NCBI RefSeq assembly: GCF_035825295.1 | Contig: NZ_JAYMGI010000002.1 | Coordinates: 3,229,001 to 3,293,000, forward strand | DNA: 64,000 nt | Source of the DNA: Actinacidiphila sp. DG2A-62 | Lineage (GTDB): Bacteria; Actinomycetota; Actinomycetes; Streptomycetales; Streptomycetaceae | Reading direction: 5' to 3' | Part shown: in pieces, positions 27,273 through 37,300 of the stretch | Layout of the letters: each line of letters starts with the position of its first letter | Position numbering within the stretch: position 1 is the first letter of the stretch | Translations under genes and position numbers: made by a program | Notes under the pieces: model-generated | What the model saw: only the letters and a program-made list of their open reading frames with translations | Databases searched by the model: none | Told to the model about the DNA's origin: nothing

Positions 27273-29150
27273 CTACGACAGCGGCGGGTACGCGTTCTGG
27301 ATCAGCTGGTGGAACTCCGCCGAGAACCAGTGACCCGCGAGCGGCGCGTTGGGCAGGGCGCCGGTCGGGTTGTTGCCGTTGCGTGCGTTGCCGCCGTAGG
27401 TCGGGTCGCACATCTGGTCGAAGCCCTTGCCCTCGTCGTTGCTGACGGGCTGGCTCGCGCCGTCGGACTCACCCGGCGGCTTGATCCAGACGTAGGCGTC
27501 GATGTTCGCCGCGGGGGCGGCGGTCGGCCGTGCTCCGATGCCCGCGCCGGTCTGGTTGCACCAGTTGCCCGCGTGGATGCGTCGGTCGATGCGGCCGCCG
27601 TTCACGTAGGTGTCCACGCTGGTCGTGGCGCCCGGCCCGGAGGGACGCGCGGAGCCGCCCCAGCCGTTGCGGCCGGTGTCGATCAGCATGCCGATGGTGG
27701 ACGGGAAGCCGTCGGAGATCAGCGTGTTGCGCAGGCCGAGCGCGTAGGACTGCTCGTCCACGTAGTTGTTCCAGTCGACCCACTTGGACTGCCGCACCGT
27801 GGTGCCGTTGACGGTGTCCGTCACCTTGAAGTTGGGCTCCACGGTGGCGCTGTAGTTCGCCGTGTTGGTGATGAAGCCCTGGACGTCGCCCAGGCTGGCG
27901 CCGTTGGTCGTGGCGACCTTGTAGAACTCCTGCGCGGACGGGCCGAGGTTGCTGTCCCAGCCGAGCCAGGCGTGGTGTCCGGCGTCGATGTAGTTGTACG
28001 TGTTCGACAGCGAGCCGAGCTGCCCCAGCGCGTAGCTGACGCCCTTCTCGTAGTTGCCGTTGGCCTTCATCGTGGCGCACGCGTCGGTGGAGCCGGCGGT
28101 GCCGCCCGCGTTGGTGACCAGGTTCGGCAGCGAGTCGGGCTCGATGATGTTCACGATCCGCAGGTTGGCGTACTTCGAGTCGCCTTCGAGCGCCTTGATC
28201 GGGTCGATGTAGTCGGTCTCGTACCGGCCGATCTCCGTCGGGCCCAGCTCGCCGTTGGACGCCAGCGCGGAGCAGTCGCGTCCGGGCAGGTCGTAGATGA
28301 CGAACTCGATGGTCAGGGGCTGACCGCCGGCCTGGCTGACCGCCTCGTCGAGGTGGTCCTTGAGGCCCATGCCGCCGTTGACGCCGGCGATCGCGGCGAT
28401 CCGGTCCAGCCACACCGCGGTGGACTGGTTCGCGATCGCGGAGCCGCCGTCGCCCGCGGCCTCGGCCGACCACTCGGGGTTCACGTAGCCCTTGGCGCCG
28501 ACGTACGGGTTGTCGACCTTGCCGCCGGCCGGCGGAGTGGTGCCGCCCGTCGAGCCGCTGGTCGTGCCCGAGGAGGTGCCGCTGGACGTGCCCGACGACG
28601 TGCCGCTGGAGGTGCCGCTGGACGTGCCCGACGACGTGCCCGAGGAGGTGCCGGCGGACGTGCCGCTGGACGTTCCCGAGGAGGTGCCGGTCGACGTTCC
28701 CGTCGAGGTGCCTCCGTTGCTGCCCGTGCCGCCGCAGGCGACGCCGTTGAGCGTGAACGCGGTGGGCGAGGCGTTGGTGCCGCTGTAGGAGCCGTTGAAG
28801 CCGAAGCTGGCCGTGCCGCCCGTGGCGATCGCACCGTTGTAGGACAGGCTGGCGGCGGTGACCGCGGAACCCGTCTGGGAGATGTTGGCGTTCCAGCCCT
28901 GGGTGACCTTCTGGTTCCCGGCGAACGACCAGCCCAGCGTCCAGCTCGTCAGCGCCGGGCCGGTGTTGGTGACGGTCACGTTCGCGGTGAACCCGCTGTC
29001 CCAGGTGTTGGCCGTGTAGTTGACGGAACAGCCGGCCGTGGCCGCCGAAGCGGTCGAGGTGCTCATCGCCGCCGCGACGCCTGAGGCGACGACCAGTGCG
29101 CCCGCCGCGGCTATCGCGGCGGTTCTGCGCCTGACTATCGGGACTGCCAT
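27273..29150 (-). CDS. Secreted GH6 cellulase (cellobiohydrolase) with N-terminal CBM2
   Basis: A 625-residue secreted cellulase. Residues 1-37 form a twin-Arg/basic signal peptide ending in TASA. Residues about 38-139 are a CBM2 cellulose-binding module (paired Cys, conserved Trp in WTLGWSF and GWNANISQ). A roughly 70-residue Ser/Gly/Thr linker of SGTS repeats leads to the GH6 domain: LPGRDCSALASNGE and NIIEPDSLPNL contain conserved active-site aspartates, and AYVWIKPPGESDG lies near the end. The length and loops suggest an exo-acting 1,4-beta-cellobiosidase. The ATG at 29150 has GGAGG upstream, and a CebR-type operator lies 162 bases further up, indicating induction by cello-oligosaccharides. 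Confidence 0.93.
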   Translation of the reverse strand: MAVPIVRRRTAAIAAAGALVVASGVAAAMSTSTASAATAGCSVNYTANTWDSGFTANVTVTNTGPALTSWTLGWSFAGNQKVTQGWNANISQTGSAVTAASLSYNGAIATGGTASFGFNGSYSGTNASPTAFTLNGVACGGTGSNGGTSTGTSTGTSSGTSSGTSAGTSSGTSSGTSSGTSSGTSSGTSSGTSSGTTSGSTGGTTPPAGGKVDNPYVGAKGYVNPEWSAEAAGDGGSAIANQSTAVWLDRIAAIAGVNGGMGLKDHLDEAVSQAGGQPLTIEFVIYDLPGRDCSALASNGELGPTEIGRYETDYIDPIKALEGDSKYANLRIVNIIEPDSLPNLVTNAGGTAGSTDACATMKANGNYEKGVSYALGQLGSLSNTYNYIDAGHHAWLGWDSNLGPSAQEFYKVATTNGASLGDVQGFITNTANYSATVEPNFKVTDTVNGTTVRQSKWVDWNNYVDEQSYALGLRNTLISDGFPSTIGMLIDTGRNGWGGSARPSGPGATTSVDTYVNGGRIDRRIHAGNWCNQTGAGIGARPTAAPAANIDAYVWIKPPGESDGASQPVSNDEGKGFDQMCDPTYGGNARNGNNPTGALPNAPLAGHWFSAEFHQLIQNAYPPLS

Positions 29151-29311
29151 GTGCGAACAACCTCCATAGGGGGGATGTGACCCTCCGGAACTCGCCCGGG
29201 AGCCAAGGGAGGTGAAGCGATGGTGCCTTGGTGCCGTAATGCACTTGTGCGTCGATCACACCGGACGCGATGTCCGGCGGGTGCTCACTGTGGGGTTACA
29301 CGCTCTTAACG

Positions 29312-29325
29312 TGGGAGCGCTCCCA
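29312..29325. promoter_or_regulatory. CebR operator upstream of the GH6 cellulase
   Basis: TGGGAGCGCTCCCA, a perfect 14-bp palindrome, is the established CebR-binding consensus in Streptomyces; cellobiose/cellotriose relieves the repression. It lies 162 bases upstream of the cellulase ATG. The rest of the 29151-29559 gap has no gene. The assignment is by exact match to the known site. Confidence 0.9.
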
Positions 29326-29559
29326 TAGTGGGCAGCGGCCCTCCCCCTGTCAATGCTTGAAGCAAGACAGGGAGCGAACCGGGCGCCCGGGCATGTCCTG
29401 AAGCGCATCCAGGGGACGCCGCCCGCGGGCGCGCGCCGGCCGCGCCGACATCCCACCGGCATCGCTCTGACGTGGGGGAACCTTCCGCGGGGCGCGGTCG
29501 TTCGACCTCGTGACCGGGTCCGCGCGACGCGCCCCGGGCGGACGGCAGGCCCCCGACCG

Positions 29560-31236
29560 CTACGCCGTCGCGCGCGCCGCCGCCCGCCCGGCGGCCCGCC
29601 CGGAGAACAGGCAGCCGCCCAGGAACGTCCCCTCGAGCGAGCGGTATCCGTGCATGCCCCCGCCGCCGAAACCGGCCGCCTCACCTGCGGCGTACAGACC
29701 CGGCAGCGGCGCGCCGCGCTCCTCGCTCCCCGCCGGGGCCGGGGTGAGCACCCGGGCGTCCAGGTCCGTCTCCAGACCGCCGAGCGACTTGCGCGTCAGG
29801 ATGTTCAGCCGCACCGCGATCAGCGGCCCCGCCTTGGGGTCCAGCAGCCGGTGCGGCGCGGCGGTGCGGATCAGCTTGTCGCCCAGGTAGTTGCGCGTCC
29901 CTCGGATCGCCGTGACCTGCAGGTCCTTGGTGTACGCGTTGGCGATCTCCCGGTCGCGCGCCTCGATCTCGCCGCGCAGGCGTGCCTCGTCGATCAGCTG
30001 CTCGCCGGTCAGTGCGTTCATCCTCCGTACGAGGGCGGGCAGTTCGCGTTCCACGATGAAGTCGACGCCGTTGCGCATGAACGCCTCGACCGGGCCGGGG
30101 GCGCCCGGCCGCACCCGCTTGAGCACCTCGCGCACGCTCTTGCCGGTCAGGTCGGGGTTCTGCTCGGACCCGGAGAGCGCGAACTCCTTCTCGATGATCT
30201 TCTGGGTGAGCACGAACCACGTGTACTCGTGCCCCGTGCCCATGATGTGCTCCAGCGTCCCCAGGGTGTCGAAACCGGGGAAGTAGGGCACCGGCAGGCG
30301 GCGTCCGGTGGCGTCCAGCCACAGCGAGGACGGGCCGGGCAGGATGCGGATGCCGTGCCGGGCCCAGATCGGGTTCCAGTTCTCGATGCCCTCGGTGTAG
30401 TGCCACATCCGGTCGCCGTTGATGCCGGACGCGCCGGCGTCCTGCGCGATGCCCAGCATCAGGCCGTCCACATGCGCCGGCACGCCCGACAGCAGCTTCT
30501 TCGGCGGGGTGCCGAGGCGGGCGGGCCAGGCCGCCCGCACCAGGTCGTGGTTGCCGCCGATGCCGCCCGAGGTGACGATCACCGCCTGCGCCGTGAACGC
30601 GAACGCCCCCGTCACCTCGCGCGAGCTGGCCTCGCCGCGCTCGACGCCGCTGGGGGCCAGCACCTCGCCGGTGACGCCCTGCACCACGCCGTCGGTGACG
30701 GTCAGCCCGGTGACCCGGTGCCGGAATTTCAGCTGGACCCGGCCGCGCGCCGCGGCCTCCCGCACCAGCCGCTCGAACGGCGCGACCACCCCGGGGCCGG
30801 TGCCCCAGGTGATGTGGAAGCGGGGCACCGAGTTGCCCGGGCCGGTCGCCAGGAAGCCGCCGCGCTCGGCCCAGCCGACCACCGGGAAGATGCCGACGCC
30901 GTGCTCGCGCAGCCAGGCGCGCTTCTCACCGGCGGCGAAGTCGACGTAGGCGCGCGCCCACCGGCGCGGCCAGTAGTCCTCCGGCCGGTCGAAGCCGGCC
31001 GTGCCCAGCCAGTCCTGCCAGGCCAGCTCGACGCTGTCCTTGACCCGCATCCTCCGCTGCTCCGGCGAGTCCACCAGGAACAGCCCGCCGAAGGACCAGA
31101 ACGCCTGCCCGCCGAGCGAGGCCTCCGGTTCCTGGTCCAGCAGGATCACCTTGCGTCCCGCCGCCGCCAGTTCCGCGGTGGCCACCAGCCCGGCCAGTCC
31201 CGCGCCCACCACCACGACGTCCGCGTCCAGCGCCAT
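29560..31236 (-). CDS. FAD-binding dehydrogenase (fumarate reductase/KstD-like flavoprotein)
   Basis: A 558-residue flavoprotein. The N-terminal dinucleotide fold VVVVGAGLAGLVATAEL is followed by an FAD-contacting LLDQEPEASLGGQAFWSFGG. The C-terminal LPGLYAAGEAAGFGGGGMHGYRS-type region (key residues AGEAAG and GGGMHGYR) closes the FAD site. This architecture matches the succinate dehydrogenase/fumarate reductase flavoprotein family widely annotated as FAD-binding dehydrogenase; the substrate is unknown. The ATG at 31236 has AGGAG upstream. It is divergent from gltX, with a palindromic repeat array in between. Confidence 0.88.
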   Translation of the reverse strand: MALDADVVVVGAGLAGLVATAELAAAGRKVILLDQEPEASLGGQAFWSFGGLFLVDSPEQRRMRVKDSVELAWQDWLGTAGFDRPEDYWPRRWARAYVDFAAGEKRAWLREHGVGIFPVVGWAERGGFLATGPGNSVPRFHITWGTGPGVVAPFERLVREAAARGRVQLKFRHRVTGLTVTDGVVQGVTGEVLAPSGVERGEASSREVTGAFAFTAQAVIVTSGGIGGNHDLVRAAWPARLGTPPKKLLSGVPAHVDGLMLGIAQDAGASGINGDRMWHYTEGIENWNPIWARHGIRILPGPSSLWLDATGRRLPVPYFPGFDTLGTLEHIMGTGHEYTWFVLTQKIIEKEFALSGSEQNPDLTGKSVREVLKRVRPGAPGPVEAFMRNGVDFIVERELPALVRRMNALTGEQLIDEARLRGEIEARDREIANAYTKDLQVTAIRGTRNYLGDKLIRTAAPHRLLDPKAGPLIAVRLNILTRKSLGGLETDLDARVLTPAPAGSEERGAPLPGLYAAGEAAGFGGGGMHGYRSLEGTFLGGCLFSGRAAGRAAARATA

Positions 31237-31369
31237 CGCCCGCTCCTGTCGTCCTGTCGTCCTGTCCACCGGTTCTCTGGATGGCCCGGCGCCGCCCGGA
31301 CGGCCGCGGAGCGGTTGCGGCGGCCCCTCGCAGGGACGCCGGTTTCCACGACGCGACAGCTCCTGAACA

Positions 31370-31438
31370 CCTCATGAGGACCCTCACGAGATTGCTCACG
31401 AGATCCTCATGAGGACATCGAGATCCTCACGAGGACAT
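31370..31438. repeat. Array of palindromic CTCAYGAG motifs upstream of gltX
   Basis: Five copies of CTCATGAG/CTCACGAG occur within 70 bases: CCTCATGAGG (31370-31379), CTCACGAG (31383-31390), CTCACGAG (31395-31402), TCCTCATGAGGA (31404-31415, perfect palindrome) and CCTCACGAGG (31425-31434). The last two belong to a 20-bp tandem unit (31399-31418 and 31419-31438). The array lies between the divergent FAD dehydrogenase and gltX genes. Its regularity suggests a multi-site operator, but no regulator is identified. Confidence 0.7.
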
Positions 31439-31558
31439 GAGGACGCGAGGTCGTCAGGACCTGCCGGCGGCCACCGGGGTTACCGGTCGGTACTCGCGTG
31501 TACGTTACGCGCGCGGCCGCGGCGAATCATTGGCGATGAGGTCACGAGATGGGGCCGA

Positions 31559-31564
31559 TAGGCT
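31559..31564 (+). promoter_or_regulatory. Probable -10 element of a leaderless gltX promoter
   Basis: TAGGCT (TANNNT) ends 7 bases before the ATG of gltX and no ribosome-binding site lies between. This is the arrangement of leaderless actinomycete transcripts. The -35 is not clear. Confidence 0.5.
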
Positions 31565-31571
31565 GTGGCCC

Positions 31572-33002
31572 ATGTCTGATGCCGCTCCCCGCGTACGCTT
31601 CGCCCCCTCGCCCACCGGCATGTTCCACGTCGGCGGCGCCCGCAGCGCCCTGTACAACTGGGCCGTCGCCCGCCGCTCCGGCGGCGCCTTCGTCCTGCGG
31701 ATCGAGGACACCGACGCGGCGCGCAACAAGCCCGAGTGGATCGACGGCATCATCAGCGCGCTGTCGGCCATCGGCATCTCCGCGGCCGACCCGCACTTCG
31801 AGGGCCCGTACTTCCAGTCCGCCAACGCCGAGCGGCACCGCGAGGCGGCCCTCGGCCTGCACGCGTCCGGGCGCGCGTACTACTGCGACTGCACCCGCGA
31901 GATGCTCGCCGAGCGCACCGGCTCCCAGCAGCTCGGCTACGACGGCTTCTGCCGCGACCGCGGGCTGGCGTACGAGGAGGGCCGGGCGCTGCGCTTCCGC
32001 ACCCCGGACGAGGGCGAGACGGTCGTCGTGGATCTGATCCGCGGCGAGCCGGCGTTCCCCAACAGCGCCATCGAGGACTTCGTGATCGCCCGCGGCGACG
32101 GCTCCCCGGTGTTCCTGCTCGCCAATGTGGTGGACGACCTCGACGAGGGCATCACCGAGGTGATCCGCGGCGAGGAGCACCTGTCCAACACCCCCAAGCA
32201 GCAGCTGCTGTGGGAGGCGCTCGGCGCGACGCCCCCCGTGTGGGCGCACCTGCCGGTGATCGTCAACGAGAAGCGCCAGAAGCTGTCCAAGCGCCGTGAC
32301 AAGGTCGCCCTGGAGGACTACCTCGCCGAGGGCTACCTCCCCGAGGCCATGGTCAACTACCTGATGCTGCTGGGCTGGGGCCCGGGAGACGACCGCGAGA
32401 TCCTGCCGTACGAGGAGCTGGAGGCGCTCTTCCGGGTCGAGGACGTCAACGGGTCGTCGGCGTTCTTCGACATCAAGAAGCTCACGGCGTTCAACGGCGA
32501 GTACATCCGCGCGCTGTCGCCGGCGGCGTTCGTCTCGGCGTGCGCGCCCTGGCTGACCGCGCCGCACGCGCCCTGGCCCGCCGACGCCTTCGACGAGGCG
32601 CTGTTCGAGTCGGTGGCCCCGCTGGCGCAGACCCGGGTCGCGGTCCTGTCCGAGATCACCTCCTACGTGGACTTCCTGTTCCTGGACGCCCCCGCCGACG
32701 ACGAGGCGTCCTGGGCGAAGGCGATGAAGCCGGGCGCGCTGGAGCTGCTGCGTGACGCCCGTACGGCCTTCGAGGCGCTCCCGGCCGACGGATGGGAGCC
32801 GGAGCCGCTCAAGGCCGCCCTGGAGGGCGTCGCGGCCGGCCACGGCCTGAAGCTGGGCAAGGCGCAGGCGCCGGTCCGGGTGGCCGCGATGGGCCGCACG
32901 GTGGGGCTTCCGCTGTTCGAGTCCCTGGTGGCCCTGGGCCGCGAGCGCGCGCTGGCCCGCCTGGCGGCGGCGCAGGAGAAGCTGGCGGCGCAGCCGCAGT
33001 AG
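31572..33002 (+). CDS. gltX: Glutamate--tRNA ligase
   Basis: A 476-residue class I aminoacyl-tRNA synthetase that charges tRNA-Glu (and, where tRNA-Gln is made by transamidation, mischarges tRNA-Gln). The HIGH-like motif is in [25 protein letters not shown] lies in the connecting region, and the KMSKS-like motif is KLSKRRDKV near residue 245. The all-helical anticodon-binding domain follows. The ATG at 31572 is 7 bases after a TAGGCT hexamer, suggesting a leaderless message. The upstream open frame is not conserved. A 12-bp hairpin follows the stop. Confidence 0.95.
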   Translation: MSDAAPRVRFAPSPTGMFHVGGARSALYNWAVARRSGGAFVLRIEDTDAARNKPEWIDGIISALSAIGISAADPHFEGPYFQSANAERHREAALGLHASGRAYYCDCTREMLAERTGSQQLGYDGFCRDRGLAYEEGRALRFRTPDEGETVVVDLIRGEPAFPNSAIEDFVIARGDGSPVFLLANVVDDLDEGITEVIRGEEHLSNTPKQQLLWEALGATPPVWAHLPVIVNEKRQKLSKRRDKVALEDYLAEGYLPEAMVNYLMLLGWGPGDDREILPYEELEALFRVEDVNGSSAFFDIKKLTAFNGEYIRALSPAAFVSACAPWLTAPHAPWPADAFDEALFESVAPLAQTRVAVLSEITSYVDFLFLDAPADDEASWAKAMKPGALELLRDARTAFEALPADGWEPEPLKAALEGVAAGHGLKLGKAQAPVRVAAMGRTVGLPLFESLVALGRERALARLAAAQEKLAAQPQ

Positions 33003-33008
33003 CGCGTG

Positions 33009-33037
33009 CGGCGCCGCGCCGGAGGGGCGCGGCGCCG
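33009..33037 (+). terminator. Hairpin after gltX
   Basis: A 12-bp perfect stem (arms 33009-33020, CGGCGCCGCGCC, and 33026-33037) with a 5-base loop begins 7 bases after the gltX stop. It has no T-tail. Confidence 0.7.
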
Positions 33038-33130
33038 GTTCGGGTGCGGCGGCGCGGGCGGTCGGCGGCGGGGACGCCGGCGCGTACACGTAGACCGCCG
33101 CAGGCATACCGGCCGCAGGCCGACGTTTCG

Positions 33131-33160
33131 GAGGCGTACGGGCGCGGATCCGTACGCCTC
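33131..33160 (-). terminator. Hairpin after the methyltransferase gene
   Basis: An 11-bp perfect stem with arms GAGGCGTACGG (33131-33141) and CCGTACGCCTC (33150-33160) and an 8-base loop lies just past the stop of the leftward methyltransferase gene. Confidence 0.7.
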
Positions 33161-33168
33161 CTGCCGCC

Positions 33169-34017
33169 TCAGCCGGCCACGGGCACGAGCGTGAGGTACG
33201 CGATGCCGAGCACGCCCCGGTAGGCGGTGTACGCGGCGCGGTGGGCGTCGACCCTGCGCCGGGTCTCGTCGGCGAGCGGGTGGCCGGGGTGGGCGGCGAG
33301 CCACTCCTCGACGTCGGCCTGGTAGCCGGACTCGAAGTCGTCCCACTCGTCGGCGTTGGCCGTCTCGGTCCACTCGGGGCGGAAGCCGGCGTCGACCGCG
33401 AGGCCGACGAGGGCGCCGAGGTCGACGTGGTCGTCCGCGCCCGCGCCCGGCCACATCCGGGCCAGCTCGGCGGGCCGCGGCGTGCGCTCCCAGAAGCCCT
33501 CGCCGAGCAGCACCCGGCCGCCGGGCGCGACCAGCCGGCGCAGTTCGGCGAGCGCCTGCGGGGTGCGCCGCGGCGGCGGCGCCTGGCTGAGCGCCTGGCT
33601 GGCGCCCAGGCACAGCACGACGTCGGCGGGGCCTCGTGCGGTGCCGAGCGCGGACTCCTCGACGAAGGCCGCGCGGTCGTCGAGTGCGCGGTCGGCGGCG
33701 TTGCGCCGGCCGCGGTCGAGATCCTCGGCGTTCAGGTCGAGGCCGGTGCCGGTCGCGCCGGGCGCGGCGGCCAGCAGGCGCAGCATCAGCTCGCCCCAGC
33801 CGCAGCCGACGTCCAGGACGCTGCGCGGACCGGTGCGGGCCAGCCGGGCGACCATGCGGGCGGCCCGCTCGTCGGACAGCGGCCCGTGGAAGTCCAGCCG
33901 GGTCAGCCGCGGCGGCCCGTCGCCGCGCGCGGTCCCGGCGGCGTCGGGGACGGGGGTCGCCGAAATCCCGGCGGGGGTCTGCGCGGCCGTCTGCGGCGTG
34001 TGCTCGTACTCGGTCAT
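33169..34017 (-). CDS. Class I SAM-dependent methyltransferase
   Basis: A 282-residue Rossmann-fold methyltransferase. Motif I is VLDVGCGWGELMLRLL (about residue 72), followed by the acidic GLDLNAEDLDRG, DVVLCLGASQAL and the post-motif GGRVLLGEGFWER. A flexible Thr/Pro/Ala N-terminus precedes it. The substrate cannot be told from sequence; small-molecule acceptors are typical of this subgroup. The ATG at 34017 is chosen because conservation begins after it. It converges on gltX; upstream are 17-bp and 37-bp tandem repeats. Confidence 0.85.
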   Translation of the reverse strand: MTEYEHTPQTAAQTPAGISATPVPDAAGTARGDGPPRLTRLDFHGPLSDERAARMVARLARTGPRSVLDVGCGWGELMLRLLAAAPGATGTGLDLNAEDLDRGRRNAADRALDDRAAFVEESALGTARGPADVVLCLGASQALSQAPPPRRTPQALAELRRLVAPGGRVLLGEGFWERTPRPAELARMWPGAGADDHVDLGALVGLAVDAGFRPEWTETANADEWDDFESGYQADVEEWLAAHPGHPLADETRRRVDAHRAAYTAYRGVLGIAYLTLVPVAG

Positions 34018-34073
34018 GGGGCGCGACGATAGGCGAGGCGGGCGGTGCGACGACAACGTTTTTCCGGTGACGT

Positions 34074-34124
34074 CGCGGCCTATGCGCCGCCGCGACCTAT
34101 GCGACGCCGCGACCTATGCGACGC
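34074..34124. repeat. 17-bp tandem repeats with a CCTATGCG core
   Basis: Three 17-base units (starts 34074, 34091, 34108) of CGCGACCTATGCGACGC type, the first with mismatches, and a partial fourth. They lie between the methyltransferase and tricorn genes. The core resembles that of the repeats at 53730-53814. Confidence 0.75.
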
Positions 34125-34175
34125 CGCGATGCCTCCGGGGTCCGCGGGCTGTGCAGGGGGCGCGCAGCGGCAGGG

Positions 34176-34249
34176 GCGGGGCAGGCGCGGAGACGAGGCG
34201 CGACGGGGCTCGGCGGGGCAGGCGCGGAGACGAGGCGCGACGGGGCTCG
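34176..34249. repeat. Two perfect 37-bp tandem repeats
   Basis: The 37 bases at 34176-34212 are repeated exactly at 34213-34249, followed by a degenerate CGGGGCGCGG series to about 34280. They lie 60 bases before the tricorn protease start and may contain or displace its promoter. Confidence 0.8.
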
Positions 34250-34310
34250 GCGGGGCGCGGCGGGGCGCGGCGGGCGGGAAAAGTTGCTGGGCCCAGCGGG
34301 GCCCCGAACC

Positions 34311-37300
34311 ATGGGAGAGGTGAGCGATGGCGCGTACCTCCGGTTCCCGCACGTGCACGGCGAGCTGCTCTGCTTCGCCGCCGAGGACGACCTCTGGGTG
34401 GCCCCGCTCGGGCCACCCGGCGGTGCGCCCGGGCGCGCGTGGCGCGTCACCGCCGACCGTACGCGGGTGGGTCCGGCGCGCTTCTCACCCGACGGTACGA
34501 CGATCGCCTTCACCACCTGGCGCAGCCTGGACCCGGAGGTGTACGTCGTCCCGGTGGACGGCGGCACGTCCCGACGATTGACGTACTGGGGCAGCACCGA
34601 CACCAGGGTGTGCTCGTGGACGCCGGACGGCCATGTGCTGGCCGTCTCCTCCCACGGTCAGCCGTTCGCCCACCACACCTGGGCGCACAGCGTGCCGATC
34701 GAGTGCGAGCCCGGCGCGCCGCTGCCGTGGGGGCCGGTGTCGGACATCGCCGTGCAGGACCGGCCGTCGCCCGAGGGCTGCGGCACCGGCACCGAGCGCC
34801 GCACCCTGCTGCTCACCGGTACGCCGCCGCACGAGCCGCACGCCTGGAAGCGCTACCGCGGCGGCGCGACCGGCCGACTGTGGCTGCACGGCGAGCGCCT
34901 GGTGCCCGAGCTCGACGGCCATCTGGCCTCGCCGATGTTCGTCGCCGGGCGCATCGCCTTCCTGTCCGACCACGAGGGCGTCGGCAACCTCTACTCCTGC
35001 GCACCCGACGGCTCCGACCTGCGCCGCCACACCGACCACGCCGACTTCTACGCCCGCAACGCCGCCACCGACGGCGAGCGCGTGGTCTACCAGTGCGCGG
35101 GCGAGCTGTGGCTGGTCGAGGACCTCGCCGCCCCCGACGCGGTGCCCCGGCGCCTGGACATACGCCTGGCCGGCCCGCGCAGTGGCCGCCGTCCCTACCA
35201 GGTGCCCGCGTCCTCCAACGTCGACGGCCTGGCCATGGACCGCACCGGCCGCGCGAGCGCCGTCTGCGTCCGCGGCAGCCTCTACTGGCTCACCCACCGC
35301 GACGGTCCGGCCCGCACCATCTCCGACGTGCCGGGCGCGCGCGTGCGCCTGCCGGAGATGCTCGGCGACACCGGTGTGGTCGCGTACGTCACCGACGCCG
35401 GGGGTGAGGACGGCATCGAGCTGGCGCAACTGCCGGGGCGCGCCTCGCGGGCCCTGTCCCGCGGGCCGCAGACCGCCGCGGACGTCACCGCGGACGTCAC
35501 CGCCGACGACCTCGCCGCGGACCTGGCCGCAGGCGCGGCGGGCGCGGACGCCGGCGGTGCGGACGCCGTCCCCGTCGCCACCCGTACAGGTTCCACGCGC
35601 TGGCCGGACACCGCATCGTCGGACGATCACTCTTCCGACGAGCGTTCTTCGTACAGCGGCGACCGGCTCACCTCCGGCGGTGGCGGTGATATGACCGGTG
35701 ACGGTGGCAGTGAGGGTGACAGCGGGGGCGGCACAGGGGGTGACGGCGGCGGCCCGGACGGCCGGGGCGGCACCGGCGGCCGGGGCGCGGGTGAGGCTTC
35801 CGCGCGCGGTGTCGACGGTGACGACGACGCGGTCGCCCGACTGGCCGTGGGCAGGCTCGGCCGCGTCCTGGAGATGGTGTCGTCACCCGACGGCGGCACC
35901 CTGGCGGTGGCCGCCCACGACGGTCGGCTGCTGCTGGTGACCACCGGTGAAGGTGACGACGCGGTCGGATCATCCGATGTGGCGAGCGACGCGGCGGACG
36001 ATACGACCGGTGGGGGTGACCCGGGCGACGAGGGTGACTTCGCGGGCGCCGCCTTGACGCGGCCGGACCCCGGGCCGGGCCGCCGCGGTCACGTCCAGGA
36101 GCTGGTGCGCTCCACCAACGGCCCGGTCCGTGACCTGGCCTTCTCCCCCGACTCCGCGTGGCTGACCTGGTCACACCCGGGTGTGGGGCGTTCACTGCGC
36201 TCCATCAGGATCGCCCGACTGGCCGACCATACGATCATCGACGTCACCGATGGCCGCTTCGAGGACGAGCAGCCCGTCTTCACCCCTGACGGCCGATACC
36301 TGGCGTTCCTGTCCTGGCGCGGCTTCGACCCGGTGTACGACGTCCACACCGGCGACCTGTCGTTCCCGCTCGGCTGCCGCCCGTACCTGGTGCCGCTGAA
36401 CTCCGCGACGCCCTCGCCATTCGCGCTGCGCGTCGAGGGCAGCCCGGTCGGCGCCGGCCTGGAACCGGGCGAGAGCGGCGACGGCCCGGTCGTCGTGGAG
36501 ACGGAGGGTCTGCCCAGCCGGGTCGTGCCGTTCCCCGTCGCCGCCTCCAAGTACTCGTCCCTCGAACCGGTCGCCGGCGGCCTGGTGTGGCTGCGCTGGC
36601 CGATCTCCGGGGCCCTCGGCGAGACCTTCGTCAACCCCGCCGACCCCTCCGCCCGCCCGACCCTGGAGTTCTTCAGCCTCGGCAAGTCCAAGCGCGTCGA
36701 ACTGGTCCGCCACATGGACTGGTACGCCGTCAGCGGCGACGGCGAGCGCCTGGCGGTCTTCGACGAGGGAGAGCTGGCGGTGCTGCCGGCCACCGAGCGC
36801 GGCGACGACGACACGACCGTGTACGTCGACATGCGCCGCATCCTGCACGAGGTCGACCCCGCCGCGGAGTGGCGCCAGTCCTACGCCGAGGCCAGGCTGA
36901 TCCGCGACTACTTCTGGGCGCCCGACATGTGCGGCGTCGACTGGCCGGCGATCCTCGACCAGTACCGGCCGCTGGTGGAGCGCGTCGCCACCCCCGACGA
37001 GTACGCCGACCTGCTGCGCGAGGTGCTCGGCGAGCTGGGCACCTCCCACGCGTACGTGCAGCCCGCCCGCCGCAACGAGGGCCCGCCGCACTACCAGCGC
37101 CCCATCGGCCTGCTCGGCGCGGACTTCCGCCACGACAAGAACGACGGCACCTGGTCGGTCGCGCGCATCCTGCCGGGCGAGTCCTCCGACTCCAAGGCGC
37201 GGTCGCCGCTGGCCGGCACCGGCATTCGCGAGGGCGCGGTCCTCACCCACGTCGACGGCCGCCCGGTGCTGTCGCACGCGGGACCGTACCCGCTGCTCGC

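Noticed and set aside
34074..34124. Possible small CRISPR array or attachment site
   Set aside because: Directly abutting 17-bp units without spacers; no integrase or cas genes nearby.
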